Shown: piece after piece, positions 35,365-43,859 of the stretch
Layout: every line of letters begins with the position of its first letter
Position numbering within the stretch: position 1 is the stretch's first letter
Made by a program: the position numbers and the translations under genes
Origin: an uncultured beta proteobacterium
GTDB lineage: Bacteria > Pseudomonadota > Gammaproteobacteria > Burkholderiales > Burkholderiaceae_B
Reading direction: 5' to 3'
DNA length: 43,957 bases
Assembly: GCA_903821335.1 (NCBI GenBank)
Contig: CAIJKV010000221.1
Coordinates: forward strand, 1 to 43,957
The notes under the pieces: generated by a model
What the model was told of the DNA's origin: nothing
The model's database searches: none
The model's input: the letters and a program-made list of their open reading frames with translations, nothing else

Positions 35365-36507
35365 ATGAACACCACACACCTCGACGACGACCTGCCCCTG
35401 CAGGGACTACTGGTACTGGATCTCAGCCAGGGTATCGCTGGACCTCACTGCGGGATGATTCTCAGACAACAAGGCGCGCGTGTCCTCAAGGTCGAACCGC
35501 CCACGGGCGACTGGTCACGTCAGATGGGCCGACGCCGCGCGGGCCATACCGCCCTGTCGATCGCGTTCAACACCGGCAAGGAAAGCGTCGTCCTCGATAC
35601 CCGCCAGCCCAAAGAGCGCACGGCGCTGCGCTGCCTGGCCCAACAGGCAGACGTCATCATCCAGAACTATCGCCCCGGGGTTGCCGCGCGCATGGGGTTG
35701 GACTACGCCGATCTAGCTGAACTGAACCCTAAACTGGTCTATGTGTCGATCAGTGGCTACGGCCCGAGCGGGCCGTTTGCTGACTTACCTGCGATCGACA
35801 CCACCATCCAGGCTGTCACGGGACTCATGGGCGTCAACCAGGATGCCGGTGGCACGCCACGCCGCATCAACCTGTATGTGGTTGACATGACGACCGGGCT
35901 CTATGCCGCGCAGAACGTCGCCGCCGCGCTGTACCGCGTCGCGCGGGGCGGTCGCGGGCGCCAGATCGAGGTTTCACTGATCCAGACCAGCACGGTGATC
36001 CAGTCCTACCTGCTGCTCGATCATGCCCTATTCCCCAACGAAGCACCGAAGGCCTTCGCCGCACCAACCGGACTGTTTAACGCGACTGACGGCATGGTCT
36101 ACGTTGGCATGCTCAACGATGCGATGTTTGAGCGCCTGTGCAAAGTCATGGGATTTGACGACTGGCTGGCCGATCCGATCCTGCAAACGAGTGCTGGCCG
36201 GATCACGCGCACCGCCGAATTAAATGAACGCCTGGGCGCAGCCATCAGCACGCTGCCCCTTGCCCACTGGACCGCCGCCTTTGAACAAAGCGACATTCTG
36301 TTTGGCCGCGCCCACCAGACCAAAGACATGCTGACACACCCGCAGATGAAGCATCTGGACTGGTTTCAGCCACTGGCAATTGAAGGTGTCGGTGTGTTGC
36401 CCTGGCAAGGTGTGCCGGGCAACGGGCAGTCACAAAAACCACCCGGCGAGGCGCCCTTGCTCGGCCAGCATACTGCCTCGGTCCTTGCGGAATTTGGCCT
36501 GACCTGA
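35365..36507 (+). CDS. Class III CoA-transferase (CaiB/BaiF family)
   Basis: 380 residues. Opens with GLLVLDLSQGIAGPHCGMIL and GARVLKVEPPTGDWSRQMG, the standard family III start. INLYVVDMTTGLYAAQNV supplies the catalytic aspartate (D174). Such enzymes move CoA between carboxylic acids such as succinate, formate, acetyl or carnitine types. It follows the MDR protein at 6 bp and ends the operon. CoA activation of an acid imported by the Bug receptors is the likely job (inference). Confidence 0.94.
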   Translation: MNTTHLDDDLPLQGLLVLDLSQGIAGPHCGMILRQQGARVLKVEPPTGDWSRQMGRRRAGHTALSIAFNTGKESVVLDTRQPKERTALRCLAQQADVIIQNYRPGVAARMGLDYADLAELNPKLVYVSISGYGPSGPFADLPAIDTTIQAVTGLMGVNQDAGGTPRRINLYVVDMTTGLYAAQNVAAALYRVARGGRGRQIEVSLIQTSTVIQSYLLLDHALFPNEAPKAFAAPTGLFNATDGMVYVGMLNDAMFERLCKVMGFDDWLADPILQTSAGRITRTAELNERLGAAISTLPLAHWTAAFEQSDILFGRAHQTKDMLTHPQMKHLDWFQPLAIEGVGVLPWQGVPGNGQSQKPPGEAPLLGQHTASVLAEFGLT

Positions 36508-36571
36508 TGGGCCCGTTGCAGTCGTCGTAACGCCTCGTGTCAGCGTGCGAGGGGGTCGGTCGGAACCGGAC

Positions 36572-37840
36572 TCAATGGTTGTGTCCGCCGCCGGACTGAC
36601 CGTCGCGCGTGGAATGGTGCTGCGCGTTGTTGTGCTTGAACTGCTGCGCCTGAGGCGACTGTTGCGGCGTTGCGTGCTGGTTCACCGCGCCCTGAGCACT
36701 CTGGCGGGCTTGCTGGGCCTGCTGCTGTTGTTGAGGTGTGACGTTCTTGGTCCAGTTGCTGCCATGCTGCGGCGAGGCCTGAATCTGGGCGCGCTGGATT
36801 TGCCGTTGCGCGTCGACGTTGCCATAGCGGCCACTGACGGCAGGGTTGCCATAGGGCACGCCTTGACGGAGCGCCGGATTGTGCTGCCAGTCACGCTGTG
36901 GGCCGGCGTAGCTGGTGCCGTACAAATGTGCTGAGTTATAGCCACGATTGAAGGTGTTGTACCGGTAGTTATTGATCACGATGGTGCCAACACCCCAGCG
37001 CGGGTACGCCCAGAGTGCCGAACCCACCGCAAAACCTGTGCCAAACGCGACATAGCCCCAGGCCGGGTTGTAGACCGGATAGGGCGGATAGGCCGGATAG
37101 GGCCAGGCGCCGTAGACCACTGCCGGGCTATAGACCGGCACATAAACCACCTGTGGATTAGCCGGCGCGATAATGATGTTGGCCTGCGGATCAGTGGAGA
37201 CGGCCATTTGCGGACTCGAGTTCAGGTTGCCGGCCTGGCGCGCCATCGAGCGCAGCGCCTGCACCGCCTGCATGAGTTCCTGAGGTTGCGCCAGGTAGGC
37301 GTCACCCAGAGACTGGGTCCAGGACAACTTGTTGCCCAGCATATTCAACGCATCCGGGAACGCCACCAGCGACTTCACACTATTGTCCCAAGTCTCTTTT
37401 GCCAGTGCGCTTTCGAGTTTGGTGCCTGTCGCGCCGGGGTTGGCCCTGACCCACATGACGGCCTGCGCCACCTGCAACGGATAGGTCGAGGCCATCAGCA
37501 TCTGGGCAAGCAGTTCGTCGGGATACAACGCCACCGGAGACACCAGCGCCTGCAACGCCGGCATGCTCAGCAACTGTGGAGCTTGTGCGGCGGGTACTTG
37601 TGCAGCGGGTGCTTGTGCGGCGGGTGCTTGTGCGGCCCGCGCGGGTAAGGCTGGTGCTTGTAAGGCGGGTGCTGGTGCGGCCTGCGCTTGTGAACCCGGT
37701 GCCACGGGAGAACCTGGCGGGGCGATCGGCTGCGCCTGGGCAAGACCCGGGGACATGACCAGCAACCCGACAGACGCCGCGCCAGCGGCCAGAACCCGTG
37801 AAAACGCCGTTGCAGCGTAGGCCAGAACAAATTTACGCAT
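36572..37840 (-). CDS. DUF3300-domain secreted/periplasmic protein
   Basis: 422 residues. Signal peptide (LAAGAASVGLLVMSPGLAQA), then an Ala/Pro/Gln linker of about 60 residues containing five-residue AAQAP-type repeats. The DUF3300 domain starts at LLSMPALQALVSPVALYPDELLAQML and runs to about residue 210. A Tyr/Pro-rich stretch (YPAYPPYPVYNPAWGY) and a Gln/His/Asn-rich tail follow. Function of the family is unknown. ATG 37840 begins the leader; a GTG 9 bp upstream (37849) is also possible. It is convergent with the CoA-transferase gene, 64 bp away. Confidence 0.85.
   Translation of the reverse strand: MRKFVLAYAATAFSRVLAAGAASVGLLVMSPGLAQAQPIAPPGSPVAPGSQAQAAPAPALQAPALPARAAQAPAAQAPAAQVPAAQAPQLLSMPALQALVSPVALYPDELLAQMLMASTYPLQVAQAVMWVRANPGATGTKLESALAKETWDNSVKSLVAFPDALNMLGNKLSWTQSLGDAYLAQPQELMQAVQALRSMARQAGNLNSSPQMAVSTDPQANIIIAPANPQVVYVPVYSPAVVYGAWPYPAYPPYPVYNPAWGYVAFGTGFAVGSALWAYPRWGVGTIVINNYRYNTFNRGYNSAHLYGTSYAGPQRDWQHNPALRQGVPYGNPAVSGRYGNVDAQRQIQRAQIQASPQHGSNWTKNVTPQQQQQAQQARQSAQGAVNQHATPQQSPQAQQFKHNNAQHHSTRDGQSGGGHNH
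37581..37720. repeat. 15-bp imperfect coding repeat inside the DUF3300 gene
   Basis: On the plus strand GCTTGTGCGGCGGGT recurs at 37581, 37596 (two changes), 37611 and 37626 (first 11 bases), with more decayed copies to about 37720. On the coding strand this yields the Ala-Gln-Ala-Pro linker. The unit is a multiple of three, so copy changes alter linker length without shifting the frame. Confidence 0.75.
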
Positions 37841-38053
37841 AACAGTCACGCAGCTACCCCAAAGCACACGCCGATCAGTCGACAGGCGTTCTTGTACTGT
37901 GCCCATTGTACGCAATGCAACCTGCAGTCGATGGCATGACGCCCCAACCAACTCTTTCAATCCGTTACAGGCAAGTCCGTTCGAATATTCAGCTACGGAA
38001 ATCGTCAAACCATGGGCGAAATCCAGGGCCGTGAACGCGCGCACAACGGCCTA

Positions 38054-38848
38054 TTATCTGGGCCGCACAAACAAGGTTTGCAGGCTGCGCCCCAGGCTGC
38101 CGGTTGCATCAAATGCGACGGTGTTCGTCTGCCCGATGCCCTGCCCTTCCAGCGTTGTGTGCGCAGTCATGCCAACCCACGCACCCACGGGCTGGCGAAA
38201 AAGCCCGACAGTCAAGTCAACGGGCACGAACGTCCATTTCATGATGTCGAGCTCGGCACTGACGCCGTTGGCCGAGTCAATCATGAGCATCAGGGATTCG
38301 AGCGGATCGATTTCAAGCCCCTCGACCAGCGGGATGCGTGAGCGGGCCCACACTGTGGCCGGCCCCATCGAAGTAAATCCCCCCTGCACGCACCGCCATT
38401 CCAATGCATGTCCGTAGGGAAAATAGGTAATGCCGGGGAAAAATTCCTGTGGCTGCGGGCCTGGCAGCGTCGGCAAGACAAAGGGTTCGCGCACGGGAAC
38501 CACTGCGCCCTCGACCATCTCAAGGCGCCAGGCGTGGGCAATCATGCAAAGTTTTCCCTGCGAAAAATATTGCGCCTTGAGCAGTTCAATCCGCTTGCCA
38601 CCGCGTACCTGTTCGACACGGATTTCACACGGGCTGACAGGCACCGGCCCCAGTATTTCGATCGTGATCCTGGAGACCATGAAGTTGCCACTGGCAGGGA
38701 ATGTGCGCAACGCATGCGCCAGCAGGGCCGACGGTGGCCCCCCGTGCTGTGCCTCGGTCGACCACGGACCAATGGTCGCGTGCGTCGGCGCATAGTGGTG
38801 TTCGCATATTTTCCGAAAAAATGACGGTGCAAGAGATGTATCGTTCAT
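38054..38848 (-). CDS. Acyl-CoA thioesterase-like protein (double hotdog, TesB-like)
   Basis: 264 residues. The first hotdog half has QHGGPPSALLAHALR (substrate-tunnel helix) and SRITIEILGPVP; the second ends with GMTAHTTLEGQGIGQTNT and a Gly-rich LFVRPR tail. This matches thioesterase-like 4HBT_3 proteins of about 260 residues. It probably hydrolyses acyl-CoA in the cytosol; chain preference is unknown. The frame is open to 38881, but ATG 38848 keeps the start 7 bp after the TPM-gene stop. It is third in a lemA-TPM-thioesterase row. Confidence 0.82.
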   Translation of the reverse strand: MNDTSLAPSFFRKICEHHYAPTHATIGPWSTEAQHGGPPSALLAHALRTFPASGNFMVSRITIEILGPVPVSPCEIRVEQVRGGKRIELLKAQYFSQGKLCMIAHAWRLEMVEGAVVPVREPFVLPTLPGPQPQEFFPGITYFPYGHALEWRCVQGGFTSMGPATVWARSRIPLVEGLEIDPLESLMLMIDSANGVSAELDIMKWTFVPVDLTVGLFRQPVGAWVGMTAHTTLEGQGIGQTNTVAFDATGSLGRSLQTLFVRPR

Positions 38849-38855
38849 GCGTTGA

Positions 38856-39800
38856 TCACCACCGTCCTGACGAGCCGCCACCGCCGAAGCCTCCGCCGCC
38901 CCCGCTCATCCCGCCGCCACCGCCTGAGCCACCGCCCCAGCCGCCGCCAAAGCCACCCGGGCCGCCGCCCCGCGAACCCCCGACCCCGCCGCGCGACAAA
39001 CCGATCAGCATCGAAAGCAGGAAGCTCAGTATCGTGGCACCAACAGTCACCAACAACGCCGTGGTGATCAGCCACGCTGCGATCCCCACCAACCCGCCTG
39101 TCACAAGGGCACCGGGCAAACGCCCGAACAGGCGAATCAGCACCTTGCCAAGCACAATCGTGATCACAAAGGCCACCGGCAGCAACAACCCGAGGTCATC
39201 CTCGATCGTCGCGCCAGACACCGGCGCAGCTGGGAGCTGCTCACCATCAATCAGTCGAACCAGCTGGTCGACCCCCGCACTGATGCCACCCGCATAGTCA
39301 CCGGACTTGAAGTACGGAACGATGGTTTCCTCAATCATCCGCTTGGTGGTGGCGTCATTCAGGACCCCTTCCAGCCCATAGCCGACCTCGATGCGCAGGG
39401 CACGATCATTTTTTGCGACAATCAGCAAGGCACCGTCATCCACGCCCTTGCGCCCGAGTTTCCAGCGTTCGGCCGCACGGATCCCATATTGTTCAATCGT
39501 TTCAGGTTGCGTGGTCGGGACGATCAGGACAGCCAACTGGCTACCCTTGCGATGTTCAAGGTCCTGCAGGCGCGCCTCAAGTACGTCGCGCTGCGCGGGC
39601 GTCAGTGTCCCGGTGTGGTCATTGACCCGTGCCTGCAGGGGCGCAATCTCGGCAAGCGGCGCTGCCTGCGCGGCCAGGCTCATGCCAGACAGTCCGGCAC
39701 AAAGTGCCAGCCACAGCCACAGACCACGCGTCAACCCGCGCGCAAGCGACTTCCAGCAGGAGGCGCCCCACTGTCCGACAGGACCACGGGTCTGCTTCAC
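38856..39800 (-). CDS. TPM-domain (YgcG-family) membrane protein with glycine-rich tail
   Basis: 314 residues. Signal peptide up to AAQAAP, then the TPM domain (about 50-180) with VNDHTGTLTPAQRDVLEARL, KGVDDGALLIVAKNDRALRIEVGYGLEG and SGDYAGGISAGVDQL. Two hydrophobic segments follow (about 205-225 and 235-270), then a 40-residue tail almost only of Gly/Ser/Phe/Trp. The start is GTG 39800, whose GTGA overlaps the LemA stop. Pairing with lemA is a widespread arrangement; a role in envelope or quality control is suspected but not established. Confidence 0.92.
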   Translation of the reverse strand: MKQTRGPVGQWGASCWKSLARGLTRGLWLWLALCAGLSGMSLAAQAAPLAEIAPLQARVNDHTGTLTPAQRDVLEARLQDLEHRKGSQLAVLIVPTTQPETIEQYGIRAAERWKLGRKGVDDGALLIVAKNDRALRIEVGYGLEGVLNDATTKRMIEETIVPYFKSGDYAGGISAGVDQLVRLIDGEQLPAAPVSGATIEDDLGLLLPVAFVITIVLGKVLIRLFGRLPGALVTGGLVGIAAWLITTALLVTVGATILSFLLSMLIGLSRGGVGGSRGGGPGGFGGGWGGGSGGGGGMSGGGGGFGGGGSSGRW

Positions 39801-40414
39801 TTGGTCGTGCCGGCCTTGTTGCCGGTGCCAAAATCGACCGTGGGCGGCGTTGAAACAGCCTTTTCATCTGCCACGGCAAAGTTCGGCCTGACTGCAAGCC
39901 CCGAGAACGACGCGATCAGGTTTGCCGGAAACGACCGCACCTTGATGTTGTAAGCCTGGACAGTCTGGATGTAGCGATTACGCGCGACGGTGATCCGGTT
40001 TTCGGTGCCCTCGAGCTGTGCCTGCAGGTCACGGAACGACGTATTAGCCTTGAGGTCGGGATAGCTTTCGGCAACCACCAGCAAGCGTGAAAGCGCGGAG
40101 GACAACTCGCCCTGGGCCGCCACGAACTTGTTGAACGCCTGGGGGTCATTGATCAGTTCAGGCGTGGCGCTGATGCCGGTCGCCCTGGCGCGCGCGTTGG
40201 TCACGGCAAGCAAGGTGTCCTGCTCATGCGCCGCCGCACCTTTGACCGTATTGACCAGGTTAGGCACCAGGTCGGCTCGCCGCTGGTACTGGTTCAGGAC
40301 TTCAGACCACCCGGCCTTGACCTGCTCGTCGGCACCCTGGAGCCCGTTGTAGCCGGACACCGCATAGATGACCATTGCAAGCAGTACTGCGCCCGCTATC
40401 AGGAACTTGTTCAT
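39797..40414 (-). CDS. lemA: LemA family protein
   Basis: 205 residues. An N-terminal membrane helix (LIAGAVLLAMVIYAVSG) is followed by the conserved YNGLQGADEQVKAGWSEV and YQRRADLVPNLVNTVKG. FRDLQAQLEGTENRITVARNRY closes the helical domain. AAGGAAG stands before the ATG. Such proteins are anchored with the N-terminus outward and a helical bundle. Function is unclear despite wide distribution. Translation is coupled to the TPM gene by a 4-bp overlap. Confidence 0.95.
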   Translation of the reverse strand: MNKFLIAGAVLLAMVIYAVSGYNGLQGADEQVKAGWSEVLNQYQRRADLVPNLVNTVKGAAAHEQDTLLAVTNARARATGISATPELINDPQAFNKFVAAQGELSSALSRLLVVAESYPDLKANTSFRDLQAQLEGTENRITVARNRYIQTVQAYNIKVRSFPANLIASFSGLAVRPNFAVADEKAVSTPPTVDFGTGNKAGTTK

Positions 40415-40430
40415 AACTGCTTCCTTTTCT

Positions 40431-40634
40431 CTAGTCGTTCAAGGCCGCACGTGCGGCCTGTTCGGGTGTCAGACCCTCGTAGAACTGGTCTGTAAACCAT
40501 TCGGCCTGTTCGTCGATATGATCCTGCGCCTGGCGTAGCGTGGCACCGGCTGCCACCAGGAACCCCTCGACCTCAATGCACCAGGCAATCAACGCCTCGG
40601 TTTCAGGGTCGATGTCACTCTTTTTCTTGCTCAT
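40431..40634 (-). CDS. Small conserved-looking cytosolic protein, function unknown
   Basis: 67 residues. Begins MSKKKSDIDPETEALIAWC and is acidic, with two or three predicted helices ending LTPEQAARAALND. GGAAGGGTG lies upstream of ATG 40634 at good spacing, which makes it a credible gene despite its size; a non-ATG start nine bases upstream is less likely. It sits between nudC and lemA on the same strand. I do not recognise a family. Confidence 0.7.
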   Translation of the reverse strand: MSKKKSDIDPETEALIAWCIEVEGFLVAAGATLRQAQDHIDEQAEWFTDQFYEGLTPEQAARAALND

Positions 40635-40703
40635 CCGGGGCACCCTTCCATTTAGGTCAAACGGTCAACCAAACCCACCACCTGCCACCACCTGCCACGC
40701 CGA

Positions 40704-41474
40704 TCAACGCCCCTGACAGGCAGCGTCAATCAAGTGACGGGCAATACTGACGTGATCCGGCAACTTGGGCAGGTCATCCATCGAGAACCACCCTGCAGCC
40801 TCAATTTCCGTCGGGTCAGGCGTGATCTCGCCGCCCGCGTAATCGGCAAAGAACGCCACCATCAGCGAATTCGGAAATGGCCAGGACTGGCTCGTGAAAT
40901 AACGCAAGTTCGTGATTTCAACGCCGACCTCTTCCCGGACCTCGCGTACGGCACAGTGTTCGAGCGTTTCGCCGGCTTCGACAAAGCCTGCCAGGGCACT
41001 GAACACGCCCGGTTTGAAGTGCGGACTGCGCGCCAGCAAGAGCTCATCGCCGCGGCCAATCAGCACCATGACTGCCGGTGAGATCCTGGGGTACACCTCG
41101 AGCCCACAGGCCGGACACTGCATGGCGTGTTCGGTGGTCTTCATGCGTGTGGGCGTGCCACAGCGGCCACAGTGCCGGTGGTTTTTCTGCCAGTCCATCA
41201 GTTGGGTGGCACGTCCGGCCAGGGCAAACGCCTCGGGGCCGGCAAAACCAAACAGGCTGCGCACCGGCATCAGTTCACCCGCCAGGTGTGCAGGCAACGT
41301 GTCGGCCTCGATCACATAGCAAGGCAGACCCAGCCATTCGCCCACCAGCAAGGCGTCTGGTGGATTGCCAAAATCGGAAGCACTGCCACACGGGAAAATG
41401 GAGGCGTCCCCGGCCTCAGTCGCAATGAGCAACTGATGACCGGAGCGCACGAGCCAGTACCTTAATTCATTCAT
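40704..41474 (-). CDS. nudC: NAD(+) diphosphatase / NADH pyrophosphatase NudC
   Basis: 256 residues. Zinc ribbon cysteines are C102/C105 and C120/C123 (HCGRCGTP, QCPACGLE). The Nudix box is complete: G163, E169 and REVREEVG (177-184). SQSWPFPNSLM is the NudC-specific motif just after it. It hydrolyses NAD(H) to NMN(H) and AMP and in E. coli removes NAD caps from RNA. It is the first gene of a minus-strand row; the 41475-41667 divergent gap has AT-rich stretches but no box I can assign firmly. Confidence 0.95.
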   Translation of the reverse strand: MNELRYWLVRSGHQLLIATEAGDASIFPCGSASDFGNPPDALLVGEWLGLPCYVIEADTLPAHLAGELMPVRSLFGFAGPEAFALAGRATQLMDWQKNHRHCGRCGTPTRMKTTEHAMQCPACGLEVYPRISPAVMVLIGRGDELLLARSPHFKPGVFSALAGFVEAGETLEHCAVREVREEVGVEITNLRYFTSQSWPFPNSLMVAFFADYAGGEITPDPTEIEAAGWFSMDDLPKLPDHVSIARHLIDAACQGR

Positions 41475-41667
41475 GCCAATTCCCAGTAAATTCGTCTGAA
41501 TATCTTGTGTATTCCGGACATTTTAAAGCCGGTTGGCTGACCATGCGCCATCATGCGATTGTTTCCCCTTATAACCCAGACAAAATGCAATAATAAACAG
41601 ACACCTATTACAAAAAGGCGCCAGGCGCATCCTGCGAGATGTGCCATGCCGTCACAGAGGGAAAGAC

Positions 41668-42636
41668 ATGAGACTCAAAGTTGTTGCACGGTTGCTGGTT
41701 GTTCTGGGACTAACAGTGGTGGCACCCCTGGTCGGTGCCCAAACGTGGCCCACCAAGCCCATTCGGATCGTTTTGCAATTTCCACCCGGCGGCTCGACCG
41801 ACGTGGTCGCTCGCATCCTGGCCCAGTCCATGACTGTTTCCCTGGGTCAACCGGTCATCGTCGAAAACAAACCCGGCGCCGACGGCGCGATTGCGGCGGA
41901 ATATGTTGTCCGGTCCGAACCCGACGGGCACACCTTTTTCCTGGCATCGAACACGCCGATGATGCAGGTCCCGCTACTCAAGAAAAACCCACCCTATGAC
42001 CCGATCAAGAGCTTTACACCGGTGTCCCTGGTGGGACGCTATGTGTACCTGCTCGTGACGAGCCCGAAATTGCCGGCAAAGAACGTTGCTGAGCTCATGA
42101 CTTACGCGCGCGACAACCCGGGCCGCGTCAACTTCGGCAGCTACAGCGGGGTCACACAGTTGATGTTCACCCGAATCAAGAACCAGAGCAAGGTGGATAT
42201 GAACCTGATCCCCTACAAAGGGGAAGGCCCGACCGTCAATGACATTCTGGGCGGGCACGTCCAGATGACGTTCGCCACGCCGACCAGCACCCTGCCCCAT
42301 ATCGCCGACGATAAGTTAATACCCATGGCCGTGCTGCTGCCCGCACGGTTTCCACTGTTGCCTGACGTACCGACTGCTGCCGAGGCAGGCTTGCCCGCAT
42401 TGGGTGCTGGCACTTGGGCAGCGCTCTTTGGTCCGGCAAAACTGCCCCCTGAGATCGCGACACGCATGAGCGAAGCGCTCAGGGCCGCCATGGCCAAGCC
42501 CGAAGTCAGCCAAAAAATCCTCAGGCAAGGTTTCGATCTGGGCGGATCCACACCAGCCGAACTCGGCACTTTCATGCAAGAACAACTTAAAGTGTGGGCC
42601 GCAGCCTTTGCCGAAGTCGGCATGCAACCGGAATGA
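41668..42636 (+). CDS. Bug/TctC-family periplasmic solute-binding receptor
   Basis: 322 residues. Signal peptide with VVARLLVVLGLTVVAPLVGAQ. Marks: IRIVLQFPPGGSTDVVARIL, IVENKPGADGAIAAEYV, PDGHTFFLAS and DVPTAAEAGLPALG. ATG 41668 has GAGGGA upstream; a GTG at 41641 gives a longer, unlikely leader. First of two tandem receptors. The two share only the family pattern, so this is not a fresh duplication. Ligand unknown. Confidence 0.93.
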   Translation: MRLKVVARLLVVLGLTVVAPLVGAQTWPTKPIRIVLQFPPGGSTDVVARILAQSMTVSLGQPVIVENKPGADGAIAAEYVVRSEPDGHTFFLASNTPMMQVPLLKKNPPYDPIKSFTPVSLVGRYVYLLVTSPKLPAKNVAELMTYARDNPGRVNFGSYSGVTQLMFTRIKNQSKVDMNLIPYKGEGPTVNDILGGHVQMTFATPTSTLPHIADDKLIPMAVLLPARFPLLPDVPTAAEAGLPALGAGTWAALFGPAKLPPEIATRMSEALRAAMAKPEVSQKILRQGFDLGGSTPAELGTFMQEQLKVWAAAFAEVGMQPE

Positions 42637-42662
42637 GCCCCGTCAATCTTCAGGATTTCAAG

Positions 42663-43667
42663 ATGCACCCGTTCAAACCTCTGCACCGCGCTGTCGTGCA
42701 CCGTACTGTTGTCGCCGGCTGCCTGCTCGCGACAGCCTGCCTGGCGGGGCCGGCGACGGTTCAGGCGGCCTACCCGGACCGACCGGTCACGCTGGTCGTC
42801 ACGTACCCGGCCGGTGGCACGGCCGACTATGTGGGTCGCACGATTGCACCCGAACTGGCCAAGCAACTCGGCCAGAGTGTGATCGTTGAAAACCGTGGCG
42901 GAGCCGGCGGGATGATAGGCGGGGCCATGGTCGCCAGGGCGGCACCGGACGGCTACACCATCATGCTGGACGCGGCCAACCATGCCCAGAACCCGGCGCT
43001 GCACGCCAAGATGCAATTCGACACGCTCAAGGACTTCGCGCCCGTGACGCTGGTCATGCGCGTGCCAAACGTGCTGGTCGTCAACCCTGCTTTCCCGGTC
43101 AAGACCGTCCCGGACCTGATCACGCTGGGCAAGGAACCGGACAAAGTGGTTCACTACGCCACGTCCGGACCCGGCAGCGCCCAGCATCTGGCAGGGGAAC
43201 TGTTTAACGCCCTGACGGGCACCCACCTTGAGGCGGTGCATTACAAGGGCGGCAGCGCCGGGATGATGGATGTCGTGGGCGGACAGGTGCCAGTCATGTT
43301 CACCACCATGAACCTGGCCTTGCAACACTCGAAAAGCGACAAGGTGCGTCTGATCGCGGTTGGCAGCGACAAGCGCTCGCCCAATGCCCCGAACGTACCG
43401 ACGATCGCCGAGGCAGGTGTGCCAGGTTATGAAAGCTATGAATGGAATGCAATTTTTGTACCAACCGGTACACCGGCACCCATCATTGAACAAGTCAACG
43501 TCGCATTGCGCAAAGTCCTGGCCGAACCAGAAGTCATCGCACGATTGAATCAGATCGGCGCAGAAGTCATCGGCTCAACACCCGCCGAACTCGAAACGTT
43601 TCGACGCAATGAAATCATCAAGTGGCAAAAGCTGGTCAAGGACCATCACCTGAATATTGAACAGTGA
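42663..43667 (+). CDS. Bug/TctC-family periplasmic solute-binding receptor
   Basis: 334 residues. Signal peptide to ATVQA, then AYPDRPVTLVVTYPAGGTAD. Marks: VIVENRGGAGGMIGG, APDGYTIMLDAANHAQN, TSGPGSAQHLAGELF and NVPTIAEAGVPGYE. ATG 42663 follows AGGA at 7 bp. An ATG at 42633 overlaps the upstream stop (ATGA) and would add ten residues; it could matter for coupling but gives a poorer leader. Second of the tandem pair. Ligand unknown. Confidence 0.93.
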   Translation: MHPFKPLHRAVVHRTVVAGCLLATACLAGPATVQAAYPDRPVTLVVTYPAGGTADYVGRTIAPELAKQLGQSVIVENRGGAGGMIGGAMVARAAPDGYTIMLDAANHAQNPALHAKMQFDTLKDFAPVTLVMRVPNVLVVNPAFPVKTVPDLITLGKEPDKVVHYATSGPGSAQHLAGELFNALTGTHLEAVHYKGGSAGMMDVVGGQVPVMFTTMNLALQHSKSDKVRLIAVGSDKRSPNAPNVPTIAEAGVPGYESYEWNAIFVPTGTPAPIIEQVNVALRKVLAEPEVIARLNQIGAEVIGSTPAELETFRRNEIIKWQKLVKDHHLNIEQ

Positions 43668-43668
43668 C

Positions 43669-43708
43669 GTGACGAGACGGTCAGTTCAAACATGCCGTCT
43701 CGCGTCAC
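43669..43708 (+). terminator. Hairpin after tandem Bug genes, possible terminator
   Basis: GTGACGAGACGG (43669-43680) pairs with CCGTCTCGCGTCAC (43695-43708) with a two-base bulge and a 14-nt loop. No T-run follows. The remaining 43709-43859 holds no gene I can support. Confidence 0.4.
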
Positions 43709-43859
43709 GCGATCGGCCACAGCGATCATTTTCTATGCAGGCTAGCCCGGCCTTCATGGTAACCTGAGCCGGTCATTTAACGACTTCAAGATGTTGCCTG
43801 AATCGCAGGCGACAGTTTGGCGCAAGTCTGATTATCAGCATGACGATTCGGGTCTCAAC

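Noticed and set aside
42213-43493. 426-codon minus-strand open frame across the two tandem Bug genes
   Set aside because: It spans the antisense of two genes with clear family motifs and has no support of its own.
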